A stretch of DNA of 41,086 nucleotides from Candidatus Aenigmatarchaeota archaeon (GTDB lineage: Archaea > Aenigmatarchaeota > Aenigmatarchaeia > CG10238-14 > SpSt-28), in the NCBI GenBank assembly GCA_018920305.1, contig JAHLMO010000004.1, positions 1 through 41,086 of the forward strand. The letters are read 5' to 3'. A program made the translations under genes and the position numbers. Positions 32,346-40,031 of the stretch are shown here, piece after piece. The number at the start of each line of letters is the position of its first letter. Within the stretch, counting starts at the first letter, position 1. The notes beneath the pieces were generated by a model. It did no database searches. It saw nothing but the letters and a program-made list of their open reading frames with translations, and was not told the DNA's origin.

Positions 32346-34148
32346 ATGAAAAAAAAGTTTAAAATTCAATCAACTCATTTTTTAGCTATAATTTCAATAG
32401 TAATTTCTCTTTTTTCAATTTCTTTAATAATTTTTTATAATGAATATTTTAGGTCAAAATATTTGGAAGAACAAGAAAAAATAAATTTTAAAAACGAAGT
32501 TTATCAAATCGCTAAAAAATTAATAAGTTGTTTAGGAGAGGAAAAAGAAGGAATTTTTTATATTAACAAATCTAAACTCGACAAATTTTCTAAATTATAT
32601 GAAGAAATTGAGCCGAGATGTGCAATAGCAGATAGTTTTGATTATACAGTTAAAGTAATTCAATTAGAAAAAGAAATACGAAACTATCCATTTAATTTAG
32701 GAGGGGGATGTGGATGGGCATGGGTAATAAATAGTGGAGCGGGTAAAATGCATAGTTCTGTTTCTTTAGTAACTTCAGATGGAAAAGAATTAAGAAGACA
32801 CTATACATCTCCAAATATGGATGGAGATCCTTCTAGAACTGCTGTTGATAAAATGGGAAATATATGGGTTGGTAATAGAAATAATAATTTGTTAGTGAAA
32901 ATTGCGTTTGATAAAAATCTTTGTAAAGGAAAAATTCCAGAAGATGTTAATAAAAACGGTAAAATAGATGAAGATGAAATGATTTCTTTTAATGAAGATG
33001 GATGTATATTGGCAAAAATTTATTTGAAAGATTGTTATAGAGGAGATAGAGGTATAAGGGCTGTGTGTATTGATAAAGATGAAAATGTATATGTAGGATG
33101 CTGGGATAGTAGAAAATTATTTAAAATTTCTAAAGATGGAAAAATAGAAAAAGAGTGGCGACTTCCATCTAGTCCTTATGGTTGTGTAGTTGGTAACGAT
33201 GGAAAAGTATACATTACTACACTTTCTTCTAATATTTTAATATTAGATCCAGAAAGCGGAAATATAGAAAATATAAATATTGGTACATATGAAGCTACTT
33301 ATGGTGTTTGGAGATGTTATAATTTAGATTGCATAGTTTTTTCTACATGGCAAGATGGAGGAGTAATTTTATTCGATACAACTTCTAAAAAAATAATTTG
33401 GAAAAATTATTGCGGTAGCTATACTAGAGGAGTTTTCGTTGATAAAGAAAATAATATTTATGTAGTTTCTAGTAGTCACTCTAAAGTATGTAAATTTAAT
33501 TTTAAAGGAAAACTCATAAAGGAAGCACTTACTTGTAAAGAACCAACAGGAATATCTATGGATGCTTGTGGTAATTTATGGGTTGAATGCAGATCTTCAG
33601 GAATCGATATCTTTGATACAGATCTTAATAAAATCAATTCCTTTACAATCTTAGGTTCTCACTATACCTATTCTGATTTTACTGGTTTTCTTTCAGATGC
33701 AAGAGTAGAGATAGCAGAGGTTGAGGAAAGAAAAATCATCATAGAAAGAAAAGAGTGGAATTTTGGTTTAAGAGGTAGTGAAGTTTTAGGTGGAAAAATA
33801 TCTATAGGTCCAAAAATTTATTACGAAACTTCAATTTCTTTACCTATTTTAATAAAATATAATGAGACACATATAATCGAAGGAATTTTAGTAATCACAG
33901 CTTATAAAGGATTTTTAGAAATTTTCTATAGCTTCCTAGACAGTTTATGCAATAAAGAAATAAAAGAATTAGAAATATCAAAAAAATTTTATTTCGATTA
34001 TGATGTAAAAGTATTTAAAGATAAAGTATGTAGCGAAAATGTCTGTAAAAAACTTGTTTGTAATTATGATATAGAGGAAAAAGAATTTAAAAAAGGAGAA
34101 AATATAATAAATATAAAAATATATGACGGAAAACTAATTTTTAGTTAA
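32346..34148 (+). CDS. Membrane-anchored beta-propeller protein (NHL/Vgb-like)
   Basis: A protein of 600 residues from ATG 32346; an upstream start at 32313 would overlap the divergent gene. MKKKFKIQSTHFLAII leads into one membrane helix (about 9-32). A pilin-like helical segment with a C-x-GEEKEG pattern spans 40-95. A propeller covers about 120-430, with repeated VDKMGNIWVG, IDKDENVYVG, VGNDGKVYI, VDKENNIYVV and MDACGNLWVE strands like NHL or streptogramin-lyase (Vgb) blades. An inserted DVNKNGKIDEDE loop is a good dockerin/EF-hand calcium site. A C-terminal beta region with several Cys follows. It is probably an extracellular binding or adhesion protein. It heads a three-gene rightward group with close spacing (11 and 6 nt). 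Confidence 0.82.
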   Translation: MKKKFKIQSTHFLAIISIVISLFSISLIIFYNEYFRSKYLEEQEKINFKNEVYQIAKKLISCLGEEKEGIFYINKSKLDKFSKLYEEIEPRCAIADSFDYTVKVIQLEKEIRNYPFNLGGGCGWAWVINSGAGKMHSSVSLVTSDGKELRRHYTSPNMDGDPSRTAVDKMGNIWVGNRNNNLLVKIAFDKNLCKGKIPEDVNKNGKIDEDEMISFNEDGCILAKIYLKDCYRGDRGIRAVCIDKDENVYVGCWDSRKLFKISKDGKIEKEWRLPSSPYGCVVGNDGKVYITTLSSNILILDPESGNIENINIGTYEATYGVWRCYNLDCIVFSTWQDGGVILFDTTSKKIIWKNYCGSYTRGVFVDKENNIYVVSSSHSKVCKFNFKGKLIKEALTCKEPTGISMDACGNLWVECRSSGIDIFDTDLNKINSFTILGSHYTYSDFTGFLSDARVEIAEVEERKIIIERKEWNFGLRGSEVLGGKISIGPKIYYETSISLPILIKYNETHIIEGILVITAYKGFLEIFYSFLDSLCNKEIKELEISKKFYFDYDVKVFKDKVCSENVCKKLVCNYDIEEKEFKKGENIINIKIYDGKLIFS

Positions 34149-34159
34149 TTAATAAAAAG

Positions 34160-35416
34160 ATGAATCCAATTCACATTTCTATAATAATATTTTCGGTTTT
34201 TATTTTATTATTAAGTTATTTTTTCTTGAATGTTAATTTTTCAAAATTTGCTGAAAAGTTTTTTGAAATTAAAAAGATAGATATATTTGAAAATATAAAA
34301 AATATTATTTCATCTTATTCTAAGTTATCTCTTTATTATTCAGCAACTTATAATTTGAGAGGCGAATCCCATACATGGATTTTTAATGGTTTCAATCCCT
34401 TAGAGTTTGAATTTTTAAAAAGTTGTAAAGAAAATATTACTAGAGATTTATTTAATACTTATTTATCAAAATTTTATATTTCTCTACCTCTAAATATAAA
34501 TATAAATTTTACTCAAAAATGTCAGTGGAATTTAAAGGAAGAAGATGTATTTTTCGGAAAGCATGATGAAGGAAAATTTAGTTTAAATTGCTCAGAAGTA
34601 GAAATTATTATCTTTACTAATGATACTATTTCGTTAGATAAAATTGAACCAGAAAATTTTATAACGAATAATAGATATTGGTATTTATATAGAAAAATAT
34701 ATGAGTGGGCTAGAGAAAATGGTGATGAATTTGCAAGTTGTGTTTGTAGCTTAGTTAGTTCTTGTGCAGATTGTAAATCAATAGATATATGCTATCAAAA
34801 TTTGTTTGAATCTTTAAAAGAAAAGTTTAAAGATGATGAATATGTAATTTGTAGAAAAACAAAACCATGTTGCTATAGAGAATTGGGTGAGCCTTGTATT
34901 GATTTAGACGGTTGTCACTTTTGGACAAAAAATATTTGCTATTTAGATCCAAATTATGAATGTCCTTCTATAGGTTCTAATTTTGAGAAAGTGTTTCCTA
35001 TTACTAGGGTTTCTTCTTCAAATGTTTTTATTTATTTAACATGTTTATGGATCGAAAATAGAATGGAAACGAGTGTAATTTATGAATGCAGCGAACATAA
35101 ATATTATGAATCAACACCTTCAGGTCCTGATAAGCTAATCTTTACAATTGGAGTTTTTGCAGGTTGGAAAAATTATAAAGCTTGCAGAGAGATAATAGAA
35201 TGTTATTATGACGCAAATAATGCTAAATGCAAAAATTGTAATAATAATATATGTGAAGTTTGTTATTTGCCTTTTATAAGTTGTGAAAAAAAACCATGCT
35301 ATCCACCTCCAAAATACATGGAATGTATGAATTGTAAAGCTCAATGTAGAAATGAAACTTGTAAAGTCATAAGATGCGAAGAATGTAAGGATAAAGAAGA
35401 AAAATGTTTTTCCTAA
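34160..35416 (+). CDS. Cys-rich bitopic surface protein
   Basis: A 418-residue protein with one N-terminal helix (about 5-25, MNPIHISIIIFSVFIL) and a large ectodomain carrying around 40 cysteines, very dense in the last 100 residues (CKNCNNNICEVCYLPF, CMNCKAQC, CEECKDKEEKC). No known family is recognised. The spacing gives CxxC knuckles that could bind zinc or form disulfides; outside the cell, disulfides are more likely. It follows the propeller gene by 11 nt and precedes a small pilin-like gene by 6 nt, so all three should be co-expressed. It could be a filament tip or cross-linked surface component. Confidence 0.75.
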   Translation: MNPIHISIIIFSVFILLLSYFFLNVNFSKFAEKFFEIKKIDIFENIKNIISSYSKLSLYYSATYNLRGESHTWIFNGFNPLEFEFLKSCKENITRDLFNTYLSKFYISLPLNININFTQKCQWNLKEEDVFFGKHDEGKFSLNCSEVEIIIFTNDTISLDKIEPENFITNNRYWYLYRKIYEWARENGDEFASCVCSLVSSCADCKSIDICYQNLFESLKEKFKDDEYVICRKTKPCCYRELGEPCIDLDGCHFWTKNICYLDPNYECPSIGSNFEKVFPITRVSSSNVFIYLTCLWIENRMETSVIYECSEHKYYESTPSGPDKLIFTIGVFAGWKNYKACREIIECYYDANNAKCKNCNNNICEVCYLPFISCEKKPCYPPPKYMECMNCKAQCRNETCKVIRCEECKDKEEKCFS

Positions 35417-35422
35417 AAAATT

Positions 35423-35806
35423 ATGAAAATATTTGAGATTATAATTATTTTAATTTTTACACTTTTTTCTTTAATAATTATCTTTCAATATTTTTTTGAA
35501 AATAGATTAGAAATAAAAGAAAAAGAGATTGTAATAAATTCGAAAGAAAATTATTTATCTAAAATAAGAGATTTAATAGTTAGTTGCTTTAATGAGAATA
35601 AAAAAGAAAATAAAATAATTGTGTGCTACAAAATAAATTATTTAGGAAAAAACGAAATTAAAAAGAAAGAGATCGAAAAAGCAATCTCCAATTTAAATAT
35701 ATATGTTGAAATAAATTTTGAAACAATTAATACAAACGAGAAAACTATAATTGTTTATTCTATTGATAAAATTGTATTGAAAAAAGCAAAAGAGATAATA
35801 GGTTAA
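35423..35806 (+). CDS. Small pilin-like bitopic protein
   Basis: A 127-residue protein: MKIFEIIIILIFTLFSLIII, one helix (about 5-26), then a Lys/Glu-rich region. It has a paired-Cys motif, DLIVSCFNE then 14 residues to IVCYKINY, shared in outline with other small proteins in this cluster (36288-36809, 39284-39679). Its stop lies on the palindromic TTAA shared with the convergent gene at 35803. There is no prepilin leader and no recognised family. Confidence 0.68.
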   Translation: MKIFEIIIILIFTLFSLIIIFQYFFENRLEIKEKEIVINSKENYLSKIRDLIVSCFNENKKENKIIVCYKINYLGKNEIKKKEIEKAISNLNIYVEINFETINTNEKTIIVYSIDKIVLKKAKEIIG

Positions 35807-36285
35807 AATATCTCAACTTTAGTAAAATTTCTATACAAAGTAACTACAATTTCAAATTCCTTAATTCCATAGAAAGATTTAATAATAAAATCTAAAAACT
35901 CTTTTCTTCTTTCAAAATGATAAGTTTTCATGCTTGCGTTACAGCTCAATTTTTCACATTTTATTCTTTCATCTTTATAAGCTATACATAGAAATTCGCC
36001 TTCAATAACTTTATCTTTAATATCGTTTAAATTATCTAGTTTTGTAATACTTATAGGATAAACAAAAAGTGCTCGAACGTTTTCATTTAATATAATTTTT
36101 TCGTCTTCTTGAGAAAACGGAAAACTCCAACACATGTTTTCTATCTTATTTCTTAAATTATAAAAACTTTTAAAAACTTTGTTTCTACTTTCTTCCTCTC
36201 TATATATACCAAACAAATAAACAAAAGTGAATAAAAGAATTATCGAAACTATTGCTGCAAAAATTATTTGAAACGGTATTTCCAT
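35803..36285 (-). CDS. Small pilin-like bitopic protein
   Basis: A 160-residue protein beginning MEIPFQIIFAAIVSIILLF, one helix (about 6-27), followed by NKVFKSFYNLRNKIENMC, with the early helical region and Cys seen in neighbours. The ectodomain has C-x-A-Y-K and CEKLSC pairs. It is 2 nt downstream of a similar gene on the same strand and its stop overlaps that of the convergent gene by 4 nt. No prepilin peptidase cleavage site is visible. It is probably one of a family of minor subunits of the same surface machinery. Confidence 0.68.
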   Translation of the reverse strand: MEIPFQIIFAAIVSIILLFTFVYLFGIYREEESRNKVFKSFYNLRNKIENMCWSFPFSQEDEKIILNENVRALFVYPISITKLDNLNDIKDKVIEGEFLCIAYKDERIKCEKLSCNASMKTYHFERRKEFLDFIIKSFYGIKEFEIVVTLYRNFTKVEIF

Positions 36286-36287
36286 AA

Positions 36288-36809
36288 CTATGCAATAATT
36301 TCTATTTGATTAGAATCTAAATATTTTATTATTACTATATCATCTTTTCGAATATATCTGTTTTCTACATTCCATACTATATCATCTCTATATCCACAAT
36401 TATAACTTTGAAACTGAAGAGTTCTACAATTATCGTAATCTCTCAAAACTTTTGAAATGTTATGTGGAAAAATTTTGAAATCCTTTGATGTATGGAAAGA
36501 AATTTTAAAGCAATAATGTGTTTTAAAATTTTTATATTTTTCAGCTTCTATCCAACATTTAATCAAATAAGATGTAAATTTTCTTATAATTTCATCTTCA
36601 TCTTCAGAAAAAATTTTTATACTTTCGATATTTTCCTCAATTTTACATTTTTCTGGAATTTTTTGGTTTGGAAAAATTTTTGTATATAAGTTACAATAGA
36701 AATAATTTGAGATATTTTCCTTCCAAAAGATTATTATACTAATTGAAATAAGTAAAGCTGCAATTCCTATAACAAAATACCAATTAATTTCAATTGCAAT
36801 TAATTTCAT
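36288..36809 (-). CDS. Small pilin-like bitopic protein
   Basis: A 173-residue protein beginning MKLIAIEINWYFVIGIAALL, one helix (about 8-28). The AIE-x-x-(W/F) start copies the mature N-terminus of archaeal pilins (typically G/A-I-E-Y after cleavage), but only MKL precedes it. It carries the cluster motif SYLIKCWIEAEKYKN leading to HYCFKISF, plus further Cys. It is divergently transcribed from the TadC-like gene, with 35 bp between start codons, which supports a functional link to that secretion platform. Confidence 0.72.
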   Translation of the reverse strand: MKLIAIEINWYFVIGIAALLISISIIIFWKENISNYFYCNLYTKIFPNQKIPEKCKIEENIESIKIFSEDEDEIIRKFTSYLIKCWIEAEKYKNFKTHYCFKISFHTSKDFKIFPHNISKVLRDYDNCRTLQFQSYNCGYRDDIVWNVENRYIRKDDIVIIKYLDSNQIEIIA

Positions 36810-36844
36810 AATAAATATTATTTTTGTTTCTAAATTTTAGAATT

Positions 36845-38911
36845 ATGATTTCTGAAGAAAAACTTCAAAAATTAAAAAAAGAATTTTCTGATGTTTATAT
36901 CGAATTTTATCTAAGAGAATTAGAAAAAAAGGAAAGAAAAAATTGGTATGAAAAACTTTGTTATATTTCATCTAAAATTATTCCTTTGAAAATCGAAAAT
37001 AAAAAATTAAGTGAAGATATAGTTTTTTCAAATTTAAATGTTTTACCGAGTGAAGTAATTTCTTTGGCTTTATTTTCTTTTATTTTTCTTTTTATAATTT
37101 TCATCCCCCTTTATTTCGTTTTTACTGATATTGGAATTTTTTTATTTATAGTTCCAATAGGAGTTTCTTTTATACTTTATAACTATCCTAGTTTTAAAGC
37201 ACAAGTAAATAAAATTCAAACTAATAGCGAAGCGATTAAAATTATAACTTATTTAGTTTTATATTTAGAGCAAAATCCAAATTTTGAGGCTGCACTAGAA
37301 TTTACTTCTAGGAAAGTTAAAGGAATATTAGCTGACGATATAAGAAAAATAATATGGGATCTAAAAACAGGAAGATTTTCTAATTTAAAACAAGCTATTG
37401 AATTTTATGTTCCAAAATGGATGAAATGGAATGAAAATTTTGTTAGAACGTTAATTTTATTATCTAATATAGGCTATGTTACTTCTCAAGAAGAAAGAAG
37501 AAATTTGTTGAGAAAAGCACTAGATTTTATTTTATCGAAAAATTTAGAAGAAACAAAAATATATGTAGAAAAAGTTAGAAATCCAATAACACTTCTTTTT
37601 ATGTTTGGCTTATTAATGCCATCAATTGGTTTAATTATGTTTCCCATGATTTCTGTTTTTTTGCATTTGTCTGTAAAACCAGGATATATAATTTTTGGAT
37701 ATTTAGTTGTTTTGCCATTATTGAATTTATATTTAATAACTAGAACTATTTCTTTAAGGCCTGGAGCTTTTTTGGTAGTAGATATTTCTAAACATCCTAA
37801 ATTAGCTCCAACAAATTATTTTTATTTGGGAAAAAATTTAATTCCAATAATACCTTTAGTGATTATTGTTTTCTTAATAATAAGTCTCTATGGATTTTTG
37901 CATTTTATTGATTTTTACTCAGAATATTATAAACTTTTAAATATAGGTGCTGAAAGAAAGTTAGAAGAGTTAATAAGAGAGGAAAATAGCATAGAAAATA
38001 TCGGAAATTTAATTGCCAGCTTTCTTATTCCATTAGCTTTAGGAGTTTCTTTATTTCTATATTTTTATTTAAATTCCTTTCAGAAAATTAAAATGAGAAA
38101 AGAAGTTAAAGATATAGAAGAAGATCTTCCTAATCTTTTAGTAACGAGCGGAAATTTTTTGGAATCTGGATATCCAATTGAGAAAACAATAGAAAAAACT
38201 TTAGAAGAGTATGAAAGATTAGGATTAAAAGAAAAACCTGGTTACAAATTTTTTAGTCTTTTAAGAGAAAGAATAATGAAATTTGGAGAAAATGTTAACT
38301 TAGCAATATTTGGTAAGAATGGATTAATTAATTATTTTCCTTCAGTATTATTAGAAGAGGTGTTTAGAATTTTAATAGATACAACTTATAAAAGTGTAAG
38401 AAGTGCAGGTAACATAGCAAAAACTATAGCGAGATATTTAGAAAATATATTTCAAGCTGAATTTAGACTAAAAGAATTGTTAAGCGATGTTAGAGGTAAT
38501 TTGAAAATGCAAGCACAATTTTTAATTCCAATAATTACTGGAATAGTTTCTTCCACAGGAATATTTATTATTAATATGCTTGCAATTTTATCTAATTGGT
38601 TAGGAGAATTAGAAAAAGCTTTCGGAGCAGTTGGAACATTTAAAGAAATTATTGATGTAATGGTCGGAGATTTTAGAAAAGTAATTCCACTAACAGTTTT
38701 ACAAGCTGTTGTTGGATGTTATACTGTTATTGCAATAGTCTTAATGTCTTATTTACTTAGTGGAATAGAAAGTGGGTTTGATAGAGTTGCAAGAGATTAT
38801 GAAATTGCTGAAAATTTAAAATTTGGATTAATAATATATTTTATAGTTGGAATTATGAGTTTAATTGTATTTTCACAAATTACTCAACAATTAAAACTAG
38901 GACTAACTTAA
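36845..38911 (+). CDS. TadC/FlaJ-like type IV filament platform protein
   Basis: A protein of 688 residues from ATG 36845; a TTG at 36824 would add seven. It has two halves, each with a cytoplasmic helical T2SSF-type domain and membrane helices. First: SEAIKIITYLVLYLEQNPNFEAALEF with helices at about 69-110 and 250-310. Second: DIEEDLPNLLVTSGNFLESGYPIEKTIEKT (about 420-450) with flanking helices at 340-365, 390-410, 560-585, 620-645 and 660-685. This is the layout of archaeal pilus and archaellum membrane platforms that assemble pilins with a secretion ATPase. No ATPase (TadA/FlaI) or prepilin peptidase lies in the window. It is longer than typical FlaJ. It is followed 1 nt later by a pilin-like gene. 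Confidence 0.87.
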   Translation: MISEEKLQKLKKEFSDVYIEFYLRELEKKERKNWYEKLCYISSKIIPLKIENKKLSEDIVFSNLNVLPSEVISLALFSFIFLFIIFIPLYFVFTDIGIFLFIVPIGVSFILYNYPSFKAQVNKIQTNSEAIKIITYLVLYLEQNPNFEAALEFTSRKVKGILADDIRKIIWDLKTGRFSNLKQAIEFYVPKWMKWNENFVRTLILLSNIGYVTSQEERRNLLRKALDFILSKNLEETKIYVEKVRNPITLLFMFGLLMPSIGLIMFPMISVFLHLSVKPGYIIFGYLVVLPLLNLYLITRTISLRPGAFLVVDISKHPKLAPTNYFYLGKNLIPIIPLVIIVFLIISLYGFLHFIDFYSEYYKLLNIGAERKLEELIREENSIENIGNLIASFLIPLALGVSLFLYFYLNSFQKIKMRKEVKDIEEDLPNLLVTSGNFLESGYPIEKTIEKTLEEYERLGLKEKPGYKFFSLLRERIMKFGENVNLAIFGKNGLINYFPSVLLEEVFRILIDTTYKSVRSAGNIAKTIARYLENIFQAEFRLKELLSDVRGNLKMQAQFLIPIITGIVSSTGIFIINMLAILSNWLGELEKAFGAVGTFKEIIDVMVGDFRKVIPLTVLQAVVGCYTVIAIVLMSYLLSGIESGFDRVARDYEIAENLKFGLIIYFIVGIMSLIVFSQITQQLKLGLT

Positions 38912-38912
38912 T

Positions 38913-39287
38913 ATGTTACCTTTAAATATAATATTTTTAGTAATTATAAGTATAATTGCTGTTATTATAGTTACTATTTTGATTTTAAATGTTAGAGGAA
39001 TTACTTTGGAAAAAATATTAGATTTCTTACATATATATAAACCTTCTTACGAATTTCAAACATGTATTACGAGATTTATTAGTGAAAATAATGTAGATTT
39101 AGATAAATTGTGTAATATATGTAAAAATATTGGAAAAAAAATAAAAAGAAATTGTATTTGTTTTGCTGTGCATGCTAATGAAATATCTTTTTCAAAATGC
39201 GAAAATAGATGTCAAAATATATATGATAACAAAGTTTTATTGATTAGATATTCTTTGGCAGAAGATTTGTCATTTATAGAGTGCTAA
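38913..39287 (+). CDS. Small Cys-rich pilin-like bitopic protein
   Basis: A 124-residue protein: MLPLNIIFLVIISIIAVII, one helix (about 5-27), then a compact ectodomain with ten Cys (TCITRF, CNICKNIGKKIKRNCIC, CENRCQ, terminal EC). It starts 1 nt after the TadC-like gene and is surely co-transcribed. Its stop overlaps the convergent gene by 4 nt. The Cys content suggests a disulfide-locked domain. No family is recognised. Confidence 0.7.
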   Translation: MLPLNIIFLVIISIIAVIIVTILILNVRGITLEKILDFLHIYKPSYEFQTCITRFISENNVDLDKLCNICKNIGKKIKRNCICFAVHANEISFSKCENRCQNIYDNKVLLIRYSLAEDLSFIEC

Positions 39288-39679
39288 TTTATAAAATATA
39301 CGATTTTCTTCTCTTTATTATAAATAATTAATAAATAATTTTTTTCTCTATCGAAATTTTCAATATTTATTTTATTGAAATTATCTATAGTTATACCTTG
39401 AAAGTTTCTAGTTGACTTTAAATAAAAACATGTATAAATACTTATATCTAACTTACTATTTTCAGCTTTTTGTGCACATAGATTAGCAAGTTCTATCAAA
39501 TAATTTGTAGAAAATTTTTCCTTACTAATTATTTCTACTTCAAAACTTTCTAGTTGCTTTTTTTCTTCAGAAAAGCCATGTATGGCATCTTTTATATTAA
39601 AAAAAAAGATGATAAAAACGATAGCTGCTATCATAGACAATATAAAAATAAACACAGTTTCTATTGCGATAACTTTCAT
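39284..39679 (-). CDS. Small pilin-like bitopic protein
   Basis: A 131-residue protein beginning MKVIAIETVFIFILSMIAAIV, one helix (about 8-27). It has the same AIE start as the gene at 36288-36809 and the cluster Cys motif (ELANLCAQKAE then IYTCFYLK). No leader peptide suitable for class III cleavage precedes it. It converges stop-to-stop with the gene at 38913-39287 and is divergent from the small PPFP protein gene, with 42 bp between start codons. Confidence 0.7.
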   Translation of the reverse strand: MKVIAIETVFIFILSMIAAIVFIIFFFNIKDAIHGFSEEKKQLESFEVEIISKEKFSTNYLIELANLCAQKAENSKLDISIYTCFYLKSTRNFQGITIDNFNKINIENFDREKNYLLIIYNKEKKIVYFIN

Positions 39680-39721
39680 AAATCTAAAAAAGTAATTTAT
39701 TTATTTAAGATATATTTATTT

Positions 39722-39967
39722 ATGAACAAACATACAATGGTAGATAAATATATTATAGCAAAAGAAAATTATTTAAAAAGAACAATGAAATTAAGCTTTT
39801 TGAAAGTAACATTTATTATATTTCTTGTAATCCTTGTAACTTCTATTATTTTAATATTTACTACTAAAGAAAAAGACGAAATACCACCGTTTCCATCAAT
39901 GATTGAAACTGAAGTAGAAGAAGAAATACCTCCTTTTCCGCCATTTCCACAAGAAGAAGGAATATAA
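39722..39967 (+). CDS. Small membrane protein with proline-rich PPFP tail
   Basis: An 81-residue protein from ATG 39722; the frame is open upstream to 39554 but that part is antisense to the divergent gene. A basic N-terminus (about 1-24, KHTMVDKYIIAKENYLKR) precedes one transmembrane helix (about 26-46). The tail is acidic and proline-rich with EIPPFPS, then EEIPPFPPFP, ending QEEGI. No family is recognised. The orientation from charge is cytoplasmic N-terminus and external PPFP tail, which could bind a partner domain or project through a surface layer. It is upstream of the large surface-protein gene on the same strand but separated by a strong TATA element, so it is probably its own unit. 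Confidence 0.65.
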   Translation: MNKHTMVDKYIIAKENYLKRTMKLSFLKVTFIIFLVILVTSIILIFTTKEKDEIPPFPSMIETEVEEEIPPFPPFPQEEGI

Positions 39968-39997
39968 AATTTAAGCTTTCGAGGTTTTGAAGCGAAA

Positions 39998-40008
39998 AGT
40001 ATATATAG
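39998..40008 (+). promoter_or_regulatory. TATA box of the partial surface-protein gene
   Basis: AGTATATATAG preceded by GCGAAA (BRE-like), centred about 29 nt before the ATG at 40032. One of the clearest archaeal promoters in the window; it predicts a leaderless, well-expressed message. Confidence 0.65.
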
Positions 40009-40031
40009 GGGTTCCTTTATATTATTAATTT

